From Hoeflea sp. (lineage in GTDB: Bacteria > Pseudomonadota > Alphaproteobacteria > Rhizobiales > Rhizobiaceae), in assembly GCF_014359905.1 (NCBI RefSeq), contig NZ_JACIYP010000044.1, forward strand, positions 1-42,761: DNA of 42,761 bases. The letters are read 5' to 3'. The translations under genes and the position numbers were made by a program. The notes beneath the pieces were generated by a model, which ran no database searches, had not been told where the DNA came from, and saw nothing but the letters and a program-made list of their open reading frames with translations. Below, in pieces: positions 1 through 8,541 of this stretch. The number at the start of each line of letters is the position of its first letter. The first letter of the stretch is position 1.

Positions 1-1
1 G

Positions 2-484
2 AAGCTGGCGCGCACGATGGAGCCGCGGGCGGCGACGCCGGAAAAGCGGCTTGAAGCGATGCGGGCATTGTCGGACGCCGGCATTCCTGTCTCGGTGATG
101 GCGGCGCCGGTGATTCCGGGGCTCAACGATCACGAGATCGAGCGCATTCTGGATTCGGCCAAGGCGGCGGGCGCCGATGCGGCAGGCTATGTCCTGCTGC
201 GACTGCCGATCGAAGTCAGCCCGCTGTTCCGCGACTGGTTGCTCAGGCACTATCCGGATCGCTACCGGCATGTGATGTCGCTGGTCCGCTCGATGCGCGG
301 CGGCAAGGATTATGACGCGGAATTCGGCAAGCGGATGCGCGGAACCGGGCCCTATGCCTGGCAGATCTCCCGGCGGTTCGACATGACCGCCAAACGGCTC
401 GGCCTGAACATCCGGAAAGCGCCGTTGCGTGTGGACCAGTTCGTGCCGCCGCATGGCGAAGGCGTTCAGCTGAGCCTGCTGTAG
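2..484 (+). CDS. PA0069-family radical SAM protein, C-terminal part (5' end outside window)
   Basis: The reading frame is open from the first bases, so the gene starts upstream; about 160 residues remain. The fragment carries the stretch typical of the C-terminal half of PA0069/SplB-like radical SAM proteins: a MEPRAATPEKRLEAMR segment, then APVIPGLNDHEIE, then a YVLLRLPIEV segment followed by a basic tail. The iron-sulfur CxxxCxxC motif would lie in the missing N-terminal part, so it cannot be checked here. The substrate of this family is not known to me. The gene runs in the same direction as rnhB about 180 bases downstream, a neighbourhood I associate with rhizobial genomes. Family assignment is fairly secure; function is unknown. 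Confidence 0.8.
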   Translation, partial: KLARTMEPRAATPEKRLEAMRALSDAGIPVSVMAAPVIPGLNDHEIERILDSAKAAGADAAGYVLLRLPIEVSPLFRDWLLRHYPDRYRHVMSLVRSMRGGKDYDAEFGKRMRGTGPYAWQISRRFDMTAKRLGLNIRKAPLRVDQFVPPHGEGVQLSLL

Positions 485-667
485 CTTCAACACCGTCCGC
501 CCTTCGGACGCCCGAAAGATTGCCGCGCAGGGGAAATCCCATGCGCGGCGACCCAACCCGGACCGCCCGCCGCCCCATCAAGGGCGGTCCGGCGCCCGCG
601 CGGCATCCCCGTCCCCAGCCGCCGGGCCTTGCAGAGGATCGGGCGGATGTGCAAGTTTCGCCGCACC

Positions 668-1312
668 ATGTCTTGCACCCCGCCCGATTCCCTGTTTCCC
701 GCCTGTCCGGCCACGCCCGACGATTCCTTTGAGCGCCAGGCCGCCCAAAGCGGTTTCCGCTTTGTTGCCGGGCTTGATGAGGCCGGGCGCGGCCCGCTCG
801 CAGGCCCCGTCGTGGCCGCGGCCGTCATTCTCGATCCCGATTCGATTCCCGACGGGTTGAACGATTCAAAGGTTCTGAAGCCCGCCAGGCGGGAGCATCT
901 GTTCGAAATCATCATGGCTTCGTGCCATGTCGGCATCGCCAGCGCATCGGCGCGCGAGATCGAGCGGACCGACATCCGTGTGGCGAGCCTCATGGCGATG
1001 CGGTGCGCGGTGGCGGCGCTCCCGGTGAGGGCCGACTATGCACTCGTCGACGGCCGCGATGTCCCGCCGGGGCTTGAATGCCAGGCGCGGGCGCTGATCA
1101 AGGGCGATGCGCGCTCGCTCTCCATCGCCGCCGCCTCCATCGTTGCCAAGGTCATGCGCGACAGGATGATGATCCGCGCCGCCCTCGTCCATCCCGGCTA
1201 TGGCTTCGACACGCACATGGGATACGGCGCGCCAAAGCACCTCGCGGCAATCGCCGAGCACGGCCCCTGCCCGCTGCACCGGATGACCTTCCGACCCCTG
1301 CGCAGGGACTGA
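668..1312 (+). CDS. rnhB: Ribonuclease HII
   Basis: Cytoplasmic endonuclease that cuts the RNA strand of RNA-DNA hybrids and starts removal of single ribonucleotides from DNA. With the start used here (214 aa), the family motif [14 protein letters not shown] lies near residues 35-48 and supplies the acidic pair D37 and E38. A third acidic residue is in ALVDGR (D128) and a fourth in the KVMRDRMM segment (D165), so all four metal-binding positions are present. The usual [11 protein letters not shown] and [13 protein letters not shown] segments follow. The start is uncertain: ATG at 668, ATG at 647 and TTG at 629 are in frame. I chose 668 because the residues before it are not conserved-looking. 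About 20 residues precede the RNase domain even so. Confidence 0.93.
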   Translation: MSCTPPDSLFPACPATPDDSFERQAAQSGFRFVAGLDEAGRGPLAGPVVAAAVILDPDSIPDGLNDSKVLKPARREHLFEIIMASCHVGIASASAREIERTDIRVASLMAMRCAVAALPVRADYALVDGRDVPPGLECQARALIKGDARSLSIAAASIVAKVMRDRMMIRAALVHPGYGFDTHMGYGAPKHLAAIAEHGPCPLHRMTFRPLRRD

Positions 1313-1507
1313 TCAACCGCCTGACGCTGGTCGCGCTGCAATGCGCTGCGGTGATGCGGCAGCGATGTACATGTGCACAAGGCAAGTGGTGGCGCATCAA
1401 GCCGTTTGGTCTGCACACGCCTTGAAGCTTTGTCCGACACTCCCGGCGAAGACCCCGCTTCGGGATACAGCAGGCTATCCCCGCCGGACATTCCAGCCCC
1501 ATTCAAC
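1313..1507. other. Intergenic region between convergent rnhB and atpF
   Basis: This stretch, up to the atp terminator, has no reading frame with protein-like composition. I saw only short weak inverted repeats and no RNA gene signature. Confidence 0.5.
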
Positions 1508-1534
1508 GAAAAAGGCCGGGAGAAAATCCCGGCC
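1508..1534 (-). terminator. Intrinsic terminator of the atp (Fo) operon
   Basis: Arms GGCCGGGA (1514-1521) and TCCCGGCC (1527-1534) are perfectly complementary around a 5-base loop. Read on the minus strand the hairpin is followed at once by five T residues (1513-1509). It lies 26 bases beyond the atpF stop codon, the expected place to end the operon transcript. Confidence 0.85.
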
Positions 1535-1560
1535 CCGTTTCACATTCATGCTTGAAAGGC

Positions 1561-2040
1561 TCAGTTGAGCCGGGTCTTCATCTCGCCCAGCGATGACTTG
1601 AACAACTCGTCCGAAGCCTTGCTGTCAACCTTCGAGCCAATCAGCTTTTCAGCGGCGGCTATCGCCAGATCGACCGCGGAGGCGCGAACCTCGTTGATGG
1701 CGTCGGATTCGGCCTGGCGGATCTTCTGCTCGGCCATCGCGGTGCGCCGGGTGACATATTCCTCGGTCTTGGCCTTGGCTTCCTCGCGCAGCACGGAGGC
1801 TTCCCGTTCGGCGGCGCTCAGGATGCTCTTGGCTTCGGACTCGGCTTCCTTGCGCTTGCGCTGATATTCGGCCAGCAACTGCTGCGCTTCCTCGCGCAGC
1901 TTCTTGGCCTGTTCAAGTTCATTGCGGATCTGGTCGGAGCGCTTGTCGAGGGCGCCGGTCAGCATCGCCGGCACCTTCACATAGGCCAGAATGCCCAGGA
2001 AGATGATGAGGCCGACTAAGGCAAAGAATGTTGCGTCCAT
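1561..2040 (-). CDS. atpF: F0F1 ATP synthase subunit b
   Basis: Peripheral stalk subunit of the membrane sector of ATP synthase. The 159-residue protein has one N-terminal membrane helix (about residues 5-25), followed by a long charged helix rich in K, E, A and R (about 30-150). That is the b-subunit layout: a membrane anchor and a dimerising coiled coil that holds the F1 catalytic head. It is the last gene of the minus-strand order atpI-atpB-atpE-atpF'-atpF, starting 15 bases after the stop of the b' gene and followed by a strong terminator. Photosynthetic and many other alphaproteobacteria carry two b-type genes like this, which form a heterodimeric stalk. The F1 genes are not in the window and are normally at a separate locus in this group. 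Confidence 0.95.
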   Translation of the reverse strand: MDATFFALVGLIIFLGILAYVKVPAMLTGALDKRSDQIRNELEQAKKLREEAQQLLAEYQRKRKEAESEAKSILSAAEREASVLREEAKAKTEEYVTRRTAMAEQKIRQAESDAINEVRASAVDLAIAAAEKLIGSKVDSKASDELFKSSLGEMKTRLN

Positions 2041-2055
2041 GGTCGTCGTCTCCGC

Positions 2056-2640
2056 TTACTTGCCGGATGCAGCACGGATCGCGGCGGCGACCTCGGCTTT
2101 AGTCACGGAACCACCCAGGAGATGCTTGACCACATCCGTGGCGGTTTCCTCGGCGATGGTATCAACTTCGGCCAATGCTTCCTGCTTGATGGCGGCGATG
2201 CTTTTCTCGGCATCCGCCATCTTGGCGTTCAGTTCGGCTTCGGTCTTGGTCCGCTCGGCCTCGGCCGCAGCCTTGGCCTTTTCACGCGCGGTCTCGGCGA
2301 TGGCCGAGGCCTTCTTGCGCGCATCAGCCAATTCCTGCTCATAGGCGGCAATGGCCTCGTCGGCCTCTTCCTTCAGACGATTGGCTTCATCGAGATCCTG
2401 CGCGATCCGGTCCCGCCGGTGCTCCAGAATGCCGCCGATGCGCGGAACGATGACCCTCGACATGAACAGATAGAACAGGCCGAACGTGATCGCCAGCCAC
2501 AAAAGCTGCGAGGCATAGGTTGAGGAATCGAAGGGCGGAAAAGCGCCGCCACCGTGGGTTTCACCACCCGGTGCGCCGGTTTCCGAATGGGTCCCTTCGG
2601 TGGGGTTGGACTGGGCATAGGCCGGGGTCACAACAAACAT
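2056..2640 (-). CDS. atpF': F0F1 ATP synthase subunit b' (second b-type subunit)
   Basis: Partner of AtpF in the heterodimeric peripheral stalk. I start the protein at the ATG whose codon ends at 2640 (194 aa); it begins [10 protein letters not shown], which matches the way rhizobial b' subunits start. Then comes a glycine- and histidine-rich linker to about residue 35, one hydrophobic helix (about 45-65, [20 protein letters not shown]) and a long charged alanine-rich helix to the C-terminus. The N-terminal extension is longer than that of AtpF. An upstream in-frame start would add 18 residues that do not resemble the family. The gene follows atpE in the same operon, with 65 bases between them. 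Confidence 0.93.
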   Translation of the reverse strand: MFVVTPAYAQSNPTEGTHSETGAPGGETHGGGAFPPFDSSTYASQLLWLAITFGLFYLFMSRVIVPRIGGILEHRRDRIAQDLDEANRLKEEADEAIAAYEQELADARKKASAIAETAREKAKAAAEAERTKTEAELNAKMADAEKSIAAIKQEALAEVDTIAEETATDVVKHLLGGSVTKAEVAAAIRAASGK

Positions 2641-2705
2641 GGTCGCCTCCAGATGAAATGCCACGCCGGTGATCCGGCGTGGCAAGCCTGACACTCGTTC
2701 GACGC

Positions 2706-2933
2706 TTAGACGGCGAAGAGGAGAAGGAGGGCTACGAGCAGCGAGAAGATGCCCAGGGCTTCGGTCACGGCAAAGCCGAAGATCAAACGGCCGAACTGGC
2801 CGTCAGCTGCCGACGGATTGCGCAGAGCGCCTGCCAGGTAGCTGCCGAAGATGTTGCCCAGGCCGATGCCTGCGCCGCCCATGCCGAGACAAGCGATGCC
2901 GGCGCCGATGTACTTTGCTGCTTCTGCTTCCAT
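2706..2933 (-). CDS. atpE: F0F1 ATP synthase subunit c
   Basis: Proteolipid of the rotor ring. The 75-residue protein is two hydrophobic helices joined by a short polar loop (ALRNPSA, about residues 36-42). The proton-carrying carboxylate is Glu58 in the second helix (VTEALGIF). The first helix is glycine-rich ([10 protein letters not shown], about 18-27), as needed for close packing in the ring. The ATG with its codon ending at 2933 gives the normal c-subunit length; a longer frame upstream is not family-like. A good AAAGGAG ribosome binding site sits just upstream on the minus strand, fitting the high c-subunit copy number. It lies between atpB and atpF'. Confidence 0.97.
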   Translation of the reverse strand: MEAEAAKYIGAGIACLGMGGAGIGLGNIFGSYLAGALRNPSAADGQFGRLIFGFAVTEALGIFSLLVALLLLFAV

Positions 2934-2998
2934 GATAAAACTCCTTTGGAATGGGATGGATGCGATTTTGCTGGCGGCGAACCGCCGGTGAGGGGATC

Positions 2999-3748
2999 CT
3001 AGTGGCCGGGATGCAGGGCGTCGTTGAGGTACATGCATGTCAGCACCGCAAAGACATAGGCCTGCAGGAAGGCAACGAGAAATTCAAGACCGGTCAACGC
3101 CACCGTCATGGCGAGCGGCAGGATTGCGCCACCGATGCCGAGAGCGCCCATGCCGCCGAGCGAAACGACGAAGCCGGCAAATACCTTGAGCGTGATGTGG
3201 CCGGCCAGCATGTTGGCGAACAGACGAACCGAGAGGCTGATCGGGCGCGACAGGAAGGAGATGACTTCGATCATCACCACCAGCGGCATCAGGATGCCGG
3301 GCACGCCGGAGGGCACGAACAGATTGAGGAAGTGCAGGCCGTGCTTCCAGAAACCATAGACCACAACAGTGCCGACGACGAGCATGGACAGCGCGAAGGT
3401 GACGATCAGATGGCTGGTGACGGTGAAGAAATAGGGGAACATGCCGATGAGGTTGGCCACCAGCACGAACATGAACAGCGAAAACACCATCGGGAAGAAG
3501 CGCATGCCCTGCGATCCGGCCCCGTCGCGCAGCATCGAGGCCACGAATTCATAGGACATTTCCGATACCGACTGCAGGCGCGACGGGATCAGGCCGCGAT
3601 TGGCGGTGGTCAGGAACAAGAACCCTGCGGCGGCAGCGACTGTGGCCACCATGAACAGCGAGGAATTGGTGAACGACAAATCCAGGCCGCCGATCTCGAT
3701 GGGGACGAGCCGGGTGATCTGGAACTGGTGGATCGGATCGTTGGCCAC
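2999..3748 (-). CDS. atpB: F0F1 ATP synthase subunit a
   Basis: Stator subunit that forms the two proton half-channels against the c ring. The 249-residue protein starts MANDPIHQF, as in other alphaproteobacterial a subunits, and has five to six hydrophobic segments. The essential arginine is in the [14 protein letters not shown] segment in the C-terminal half, followed by the usual [21 protein letters not shown] helix. The length is normal for the family. It is second in the Fo operon, 37 bases after atpI and 65 before atpE. Confidence 0.97.
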   Translation of the reverse strand: MANDPIHQFQITRLVPIEIGGLDLSFTNSSLFMVATVAAAAGFLFLTTANRGLIPSRLQSVSEMSYEFVASMLRDGAGSQGMRFFPMVFSLFMFVLVANLIGMFPYFFTVTSHLIVTFALSMLVVGTVVVYGFWKHGLHFLNLFVPSGVPGILMPLVVMIEVISFLSRPISLSVRLFANMLAGHITLKVFAGFVVSLGGMGALGIGGAILPLAMTVALTGLEFLVAFLQAYVFAVLTCMYLNDALHPGH

Positions 3749-3785
3749 TTGACGCCTCTTTCTCGCACTCCGGTCAGACCGGACG

Positions 3786-4193
3786 TTATTTCCTGTCGTC
3801 GGCCCCGCGTTCTCCGGTCCGGTTCCACCCGGCCGGATTGGACTGGGCGACCGCGCCGGTCGAGCGCAGGATATTCAGCACCCCGGCACAAAATCCGAGG
3901 ATCAGAAACACGATCAGGCCCCAGGGCGACGTGCCCAAAAACCGATCAAACACATAGCCCAGCAGCGCTCCAACGATCACGCCGGCGATGAACTCGCTCG
4001 ACAGTTTGACCGCAAGCGCATAGCCCTGCGCAGCTTCCCTGTTGGCCCCTTCTTTCGGTTCCACCTTGCGGCGGGCGAGAAGTTCGGTATCCAGGCGCTG
4101 ACGGCGAGCCTTCAGGCTTTCCGACCCGTCATCTTCCATTCCGCCGCTTGCGCCCGTGTTGTCCGAGCCGCCTGTCCCGCGCTTTTCATCCAT
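3786..4193 (-). CDS. atpI: ATP synthase assembly protein AtpI
   Basis: First gene of the Fo operon. The 135-residue protein has a polar, charged N-terminal region (about 1-60) and two membrane helices (about 68-90 and 95-115) separated by [11 protein letters not shown], the AtpI layout. Family knowledge: AtpI helps assemble the c ring and may assist magnesium uptake; it is not part of the finished enzyme. The N-terminal polar region is on the long side. The gene has its own promoter upstream at 4254-4282. Confidence 0.9.
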   Translation of the reverse strand: MDEKRGTGGSDNTGASGGMEDDGSESLKARRQRLDTELLARRKVEPKEGANREAAQGYALAVKLSSEFIAGVIVGALLGYVFDRFLGTSPWGLIVFLILGFCAGVLNILRSTGAVAQSNPAGWNRTGERGADDRK

Positions 4194-4253
4194 GAATGCG
4201 CACTCCTGACGCGCGAGCGACGACTTGGAAAAAGCCGCTTCGAAGTCGGGCGC

Positions 4254-4282
4254 AACATAGTTTTAGGTCGGGTTATAGTCAA
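4254..4282 (-). promoter_or_regulatory. Sigma-70-type promoter for the atp (Fo) operon
   Basis: On the minus strand the -35 box TTGACT (4282-4277) and -10 box TATGTT (4259-4254) are separated by exactly 17 bases. The -10 box is 60 bases upstream of the atpI start. The leader between them contains an imperfect inverted repeat (CGACTT at 4221-4226, AAGTCG at 4243-4248). This is the best promoter match in the window. Confidence 0.7.
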
Positions 4283-4372
4283 GGCGCGGAAAGGCTTAAG
4301 CGCGAGACGTTTTTCCTCATTTCTATCAATAGCTTGAGATGACCCACCCGGGGTCCGCTACGGAAGTATCAG

Positions 4373-4425
4373 AAAAACTTCGCGGGCTGCGCCAGACTCA
4401 CGCCGATTGCGACGCGAAGCCCGCG
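4373..4425 (-). terminator. Possible terminator of the SleB-type hydrolase gene
   Basis: Arms CGCGGGCT (4381-4388) and AGCCCGCG (4418-4425) are perfectly complementary. On the minus strand the hairpin is followed by AAG and then five T residues (4377-4373). It begins 8 bases after the stop codon at 4433. The loop is long (29 bases), so the call is tentative. Confidence 0.45.
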
Positions 4426-4432
4426 ACCCGGC

Positions 4433-5611
4433 TCAGGACCAGCCGCCGCCATAGGTCACGTAGAAAACATGAAGCCCGATCTTGCCGACCTTGCGCATTT
4501 TGCGGGCCCATGGGGGGCTCACATAGGTGGCATGATAGTGGGTCGCGGACCCGACTTCCGTGAGCCAGATCTTGCCTGCAGTGGTCGCCAGGGCGATTTC
4601 CTCGGCCATGTTCCAATGCTTGGGTGATCTGACACGGTCCTTGATTCCGTCGCAGGCAAAGGAAAACTGGCAGCGGTTGCGCCAGCTGTCATTCTGGTAG
4701 ACCACACCGCAAATCGTGTTCGGATAGGTCGGATTGCGCACCCGGTTGAGAATCACCTGGGCGACAGCCGCCTGGCCCTTGACGGTCTCGCCGCGGGCTT
4801 CGAAATAGATGCCGGCAGAGAGGCAGCGCTGTTCGGCTTCCGAAAATGCAGACGCAGGCAGCGCCGTGCCTGCCCATTCATGATCGTCCTTGTCCACCGG
4901 CGGCAGAAACCGTCCGCGCTGCGTTTCCTCGCGCAGCACCGAACTAAAAGGCGATTGCCTGGCATAGTCCGGCGCGGGCGGCGCATAGGCGGTGGCGAGG
5001 ATATCGGGATTGTCGTTGGTCATCAGGTTTGCCAGAACGGCAGGCACCTGCGGCGCGGATTTCTGCTTGCCATTGGTGTAGAAAGCGGTGGCGATCTCGA
5101 GTTCCTTGCCGCGAATGGCGGGCTTGAGGAAGGCCATGGCGTTCTCATGATCCAGCGACGGCTGCAGCAGGTTGGATTGGCGCTCGAGCACCGAGCCCGC
5201 GGAAAAATCCTTGGGCGGCTGGACCGGAGCCACCGTCATCACCCGGCCCTTCTTGAGGCTGCGGGTCACGCGATCGGCGTCCGGACGCGGATCGGTGGCG
5301 CCGATCTTGCCCAGGAAGGCAATCTTGTCGCCATTGGGCAGGGTGACGCCGGCGCCCGATGTGATGGACGAGGTCATCACCGGATCGGTGAATTCGAGTT
5401 CTGCTGCCTGGATCGACCCGGCCGGGGACGCGGTCAGCACGGTTTTCCACCGCGCATCGGCGCCCTCGCTGCCGGCCAGCATGGTGGCCATGTCGGCATG
5501 CGAGGTGATGGTCGGGGTCATGAGAAAGGCAGCAAGGCCCAGAACCACGGGCGCTGACAGGCGGCTGGGCAGGGTGTGACCGCTGCCGGGCAGACGACGC
5601 TTCTGACGCAA
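4433..5611 (-). CDS. SleB-type cell wall hydrolase
   Basis: Predicted exported or membrane-anchored peptidoglycan hydrolase (Hydrolase_2/SleB domain, probably a lytic transglycosylase or amidase). The 392-residue protein starts with a basic stretch and a hydrophobic segment (about residues 18-38). A low-complexity central region follows (about 40-255), and then the catalytic domain (about 260-392). The domain carries GIYFEARGE (E271, E275), AAVAQVILNRV, the conserved SFACDG region and a THYHATYVSPPWA segment near the end. The long N-terminal region has no recognisable domain. It is a single gene with an inverted repeat upstream (5667-5689) and a possible terminator downstream. The domain assignment is firm; the exact bond cleaved is not. 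Confidence 0.88.
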   Translation of the reverse strand: MRQKRRLPGSGHTLPSRLSAPVVLGLAAFLMTPTITSHADMATMLAGSEGADARWKTVLTASPAGSIQAAELEFTDPVMTSSITSGAGVTLPNGDKIAFLGKIGATDPRPDADRVTRSLKKGRVMTVAPVQPPKDFSAGSVLERQSNLLQPSLDHENAMAFLKPAIRGKELEIATAFYTNGKQKSAPQVPAVLANLMTNDNPDILATAYAPPAPDYARQSPFSSVLREETQRGRFLPPVDKDDHEWAGTALPASAFSEAEQRCLSAGIYFEARGETVKGQAAVAQVILNRVRNPTYPNTICGVVYQNDSWRNRCQFSFACDGIKDRVRSPKHWNMAEEIALATTAGKIWLTEVGSATHYHATYVSPPWARKMRKVGKIGLHVFYVTYGGGWS

Positions 5612-5666
5612 AACAACAACTCCGGAACTCAGGACACGTACACGATACAGCCTGTGAGAATGGAGG

Positions 5667-5689
5667 ATTAACCTTGATGGAGCGTTAAT
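5667..5689. promoter_or_regulatory. Inverted repeat upstream of the SleB gene (possible operator)
   Basis: ATTAAC (5667-5672) and GTTAAT (5684-5689) form a perfect inverted repeat with an 11-base spacer. It lies 56 bases upstream of the SleB start codon. Each arm contains a TTAAC half site of the kind recognised by CtrA in alphaproteobacteria, but the arrangement is inverted, not the usual direct one. No regulator is assigned. Confidence 0.35.
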
Positions 5690-6088
5690 GGGCGCCCCCG
5701 ATTGTTCGCTGTTGTGCCGTCAAGATCCCGATACCCCTGAAAAGCCCGGTTCGCGCGGGCTGAAAGGACGTGCGGACGCGTCAGCGCCGCGGCCCCTGTG
5801 TCGCCGCAGATCATGTCCGTATTAAGGAATCCGCATGCCCCAGGCAGATCTCTGAAGTCGCAGTCCTGACCTCGACATTTCCCAGATAAATCATGGTGTT
5901 GATGACATCTCGGGGCGCTTTCCCTGGGCCACCCGACGGGTGCGAGTTCGGATCGGGCGTGCTCGGATTCGATTTCGACCGCCGGGTGCGGCTGGCGTTG
6001 CGGGGCACGACAACGAGTACGGACGGCAACACTGACCGGGCAGATTGGCAAGGAGAATGTATTGATAAACGGCACAACCGGCAAAATA

Positions 6089-6121
6089 TTGACATATGAC
6101 TTTCCGTATGTGAAGTATCTT
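6089..6121 (+). promoter_or_regulatory. Possible promoter of the small exported-protein gene
   Basis: A perfect -35 hexamer TTGACA lies at 6089-6094 in the AT-rich block. The -10 is poor: AAGTAT (18-base spacer) or TATCTT (21-base spacer). An imperfect inverted repeat, ACATATG then CGTATGT, overlaps the spacer. The gene starts about 90 bases downstream. Confidence 0.35.
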
Positions 6122-6210
6122 TAGAATTAATCATTCTCGTTGCGGATTTAGAAAAGCAACTTCCTGCATCGTAACAGCATCCATATCAACCTCTAGTGGA
6201 GCAAACAGGC

Positions 6211-6531
6211 ATGACCAGAAAAAGTTCTCAGACATTGGCATCGTTCGTATCTACCGCTCTTGCCTGCGCGGCGATAAGTTTTTCTTCATACAGTGTAGCA
6301 AATGCGGTGCAAGTAGAACTTGATACGGGGGAAATGATCGAGCTGGACAACGGCGTGGTCAATACCTGCAGGAATGAGGGACTTAATCTCGGAGCCTGCG
6401 CCTGTGTGGTGAGCATCATGCTGGAGTATGAGGGTTTAAGCAGCATGAGCTTGACCGAAATGACCAGGCTCGCAGACGCGTACCCCAATGAATACAGCAG
6501 AGCGAGGTCTCGCTGCATCAGCGTCAACTGA
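6211..6531 (+). CDS. Small exported cysteine-containing protein, unknown function
   Basis: I do not recognise this 106-residue protein. It has a basic N-terminus, a hydrophobic stretch (about residues 8-30) and an AxA-type cleavage site near residue 32, so it is probably exported. The mature part of about 74 residues is acidic and holds four cysteines (C53, C63, C65, C102); a CxC pair lies in GACACVVS, which could give two disulfides or bind a metal. The start ATG at 6211 has a GGAG nine bases upstream; the GTG at 6196 is in frame but less well placed. Base composition is near 50% GC (61 of 120 bases counted at 6241-6360), below its neighbours, which may mean recent acquisition. It stands alone, far from both flanking genes. 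Confidence 0.65.
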   Translation: MTRKSSQTLASFVSTALACAAISFSSYSVANAVQVELDTGEMIELDNGVVNTCRNEGLNLGACACVVSIMLEYEGLSSMSLTEMTRLADAYPNEYSRARSRCISVN

Positions 6532-6575
6532 TGCGACGGGGTTGCCTTCGTTGAGTTTGAGCTCGTGAGGGCGAT

Positions 6576-6596
6576 TCACCTGCGAAGGGCAGGTGA
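6576..6596 (+). terminator. Hairpin after the small exported-protein gene
   Basis: TCACCTGC (6576-6583) pairs with GCAGGTGA (6589-6596) around a 5-base loop. It starts 45 bases past the stop codon, a plausible place for transcript end. No T run follows, so it is a weak terminator or an RNA-stabilising hairpin. Confidence 0.4.
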
Positions 6597-6681
6597 TGCA
6601 ATCTTGATCACCCAGCAACGAGAGGTCGAGTTCCGTCCGGCCTGAGCGAGGTTGTGCGTGATCTATGGCGGAACTGGAACA

Positions 6682-6731
6682 GGGCAAGTCCTTGCCCGTG
6701 CCGTGGTCGATCGCCCCTGGCGGATCGACCA
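6682..6731. repeat. Two adjacent hairpins in the gap before der
   Basis: GGGCAA (6682-6687) pairs with TTGCCC (6692-6697) around GTCC. Seven bases on, TGGTCGATC (6704-6712) pairs perfectly with GATCGACCA (6723-6731) around a 10-base loop. Neither is followed by a T run on either strand, so they are not standard terminators. Their role is unknown. Confidence 0.5.
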
Positions 6732-6967
6732 CCCAAGGAATGCGGTCTTCATGATGCTCCCGGTCCCGATGTCGTCAGGTGATCATCACGCACAGGCCCA
6801 AGAGCCTGCAAGGGCGCGCGGCAGGACACGTGCGCCCGGTACACTCGGGGCGGAGGCCGCCAAAATTTGGGGCAGCGCCAGGCGACCGTGTCGTCAGACG
6901 GCAGGCCGCCTGGGGAATGTCGATGGGAATTTTCCGGGCAGACCCGTCGCGGCAGCGTCAGGCGGAG

Positions 6968-6987
6968 CCGGGCCGGGCGCGGCCCGG
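6968..6987 (-). terminator. GC-rich hairpin just after der
   Basis: CCGGGCCG (6968-6975) and CGGCCCGG (6980-6987) pair perfectly around a 4-base loop, five bases past the der stop on the minus strand. The stem is very stable but no T run follows, so ending here may be partial or Rho-assisted. Confidence 0.5.
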
Positions 6988-6992
6988 CAGAA

Positions 6993-8492
6993 TCAGCTGC
7001 TGCGCTTTTTCGGCGCCAGCTTGCCCGAGACGGTGCGCCTGGCGGATTTCTTCGGCATCACCGAGGCCCGCTTGGTCTTGCCGTCCTTGGGCGCATAGGG
7101 ATTGTCGCCGCTGCGGTAGACCACGCGCAGGGGAATGCCCGGCATGTCGAAATCCGCGCGCAGCGAATTGATCAGATACCGCGTGTAGGATTCGGGCACG
7201 GCTTCCGGCCGGGTGCAGGAGATCATGAAGCCCGGCGGGCGCGACTTGATCTGCGTCATGTATTTGAGTTTGAGCCGGCGTCCGGACACCGCCGGCGGCG
7301 GGTGATGGCCCTGCACATGATCCAGCCAGCGATTGAGCTTGGCGGTGGAGATGCGCTTGTTCCAGGTCTTGTGGACCATGGCGATGTTTTCCATCAGCCG
7401 CTCAAGACCGTCGCCGGTCTGGCCGGCAACGGTGACGGCGCGGATGCCGCGGATCTGCGGCAGCAGCCGGTCGGTCATTTCCCTGAGTTCGGCGAGCTTT
7501 TCCTGGCGGTTGTCGATCAGGTCCCACTTGTTGAAGGCAATCACCGGCGCCCTGCCCTCGCGCACGATCAGATCGGCGATCTGCAGATCCTGCTTCTCGA
7601 AGGGGATGGTCGAATCAAACACCACCACCACGACTTCGGCGAAGCGGATGGCGCGGAGCGCGTCGGCGACCGAGAGTTTCTCGAGCTTTTCCTGGACTCG
7701 GGCCTTGCGGCGCAGGCCCGCGGTGTCGAACAGCTTGATCTTGCGGCCATGCCATTCGAAATCGACGGCGATGGAATCGCGGGTGATCCCGGCTTCCGGG
7801 CCTGTCAGCAGCCGGTCCTGGCCGAGGAAGCGGTTGATCAGCGTCGACTTGCCGGCATTGGGGCGACCGACGATGGCGACCCGGAGCGGCTTGGTCTCGT
7901 CATATTCGGGGCCTTCATCCTCCTCGTCGGGGGTGGAGACATCGATATCGGTGACGGCTTCGGACGACGGATCGTCCTTGGCCGGAAAGCATCGCTCTTC
8001 GCCGAAAGCCGCGACGATGGCGTCGCGCAGGTCCAGCATGCCGCCGCCGTGCTCGGCGGAAATCGGGCAGGGTTCGCCCAGGCCCAGGCGGTAGGCGTCG
8101 TACATGCCCGATTCCGCGCCCTTGGATTCGGCCTTGTTGGCGACCAGCACCACCGGCTTGCCGCGTTTTCTCAGGATTTCGGCCAGCAATTCATCCGCCG
8201 GCGTCAGCCCGGACTTGGCGTCGATCAAGAACAGCGCGCCGTCGGCCTCGTCCATCGCCATTTCGCTCTGGGCGCGCATGCGGCCCTCGAGCGTGTCCGG
8301 TCCGGCCACTTCAAGGCCGGCGGTGTCGATCATGCGAAAACGCAGGTCCACAAGCTTGGCGTCGCCCGGACGGCGGTCGCGGGTGACGCCGGGGGTGTCG
8401 TCGACCAATGCCAGCTTGCGGCCGGCCAAGCGGTTGAACAGGGTCGATTTGCCGACATTGGGGCGTCCGACGATGGCGAGGGTGATGCTCAT
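6993..8492 (-). CDS. der: Ribosome biogenesis GTPase Der
   Basis: Essential tandem GTPase for assembly of the 50S ribosomal subunit. The 499-residue protein has a first G domain with P-loop GRPNVGKS (9-16), DTAGL (57-61) and NKAE (119-122). An acidic linker follows (about 172-200). The second G domain has P-loop GRPNAGKS (209-216), a [11 protein letters not shown] switch region and NKWD. A C-terminal KH-like domain ends in a basic lysine/arginine tail. The acidic linker and tail are typical of alphaproteobacterial Der. The start at [15 protein letters not shown] is clear; the 25 codons before it in frame are not family-like. It follows a YfgM-like gene, 49 bases away, in the same direction. 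Confidence 0.97.
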   Translation of the reverse strand: MSITLAIVGRPNVGKSTLFNRLAGRKLALVDDTPGVTRDRRPGDAKLVDLRFRMIDTAGLEVAGPDTLEGRMRAQSEMAMDEADGALFLIDAKSGLTPADELLAEILRKRGKPVVLVANKAESKGAESGMYDAYRLGLGEPCPISAEHGGGMLDLRDAIVAAFGEERCFPAKDDPSSEAVTDIDVSTPDEEDEGPEYDETKPLRVAIVGRPNAGKSTLINRFLGQDRLLTGPEAGITRDSIAVDFEWHGRKIKLFDTAGLRRKARVQEKLEKLSVADALRAIRFAEVVVVVFDSTIPFEKQDLQIADLIVREGRAPVIAFNKWDLIDNRQEKLAELREMTDRLLPQIRGIRAVTVAGQTGDGLERLMENIAMVHKTWNKRISTAKLNRWLDHVQGHHPPPAVSGRRLKLKYMTQIKSRPPGFMISCTRPEAVPESYTRYLINSLRADFDMPGIPLRVVYRSGDNPYAPKDGKTKRASVMPKKSARRTVSGKLAPKKRSS

Positions 8493-8541
8493 GGTTAGTC
8501 CTTGCCCGCAGGCGACGTCATCGTCCGGGGCGCCGGAACGA

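Larger units (their letters stand above)
5612..6210. other. 599-base divergent gap between the SleB gene and a small exported-protein gene
   Basis: No convincing gene is visible. Two short frames (about 5893-6099 plus and 5811-6134 minus) lack good start signals and protein-like composition. The region holds an inverted repeat upstream of the SleB gene (5667-5689), a small hairpin (AGCCCG 5743-5748 with CGGGCT 5756-5761), and an AT-rich block at 6061-6180 where I count 44 G or C in 120 bases, much lower than the rest of the window. Confidence 0.5.
6532..6992. other. 461-base convergent gap with several hairpins
   Basis: This lies between the ends of the small exported-protein gene and der. 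I see no convincing protein gene. It contains a chain of perfect hairpins (6576-6596, 6682-6697, 6704-6731 and 6968-6987), of which only the last has an obvious role. A structured RNA or degraded repeat elements are possible; see findings. Confidence 0.5.

Noticed and set aside
5811..6134. Short frames on both strands in the gap upstream of the small exported-protein gene
   Set aside because: No ribosome binding site, no coherent hydrophobic pattern and unlikely composition; nothing distinguishes them from chance.
6867..8498. Open frame of 543 codons on the plus strand opposite der
   Set aside because: Antisense shadow; Der has all its GTPase motifs on the other strand.
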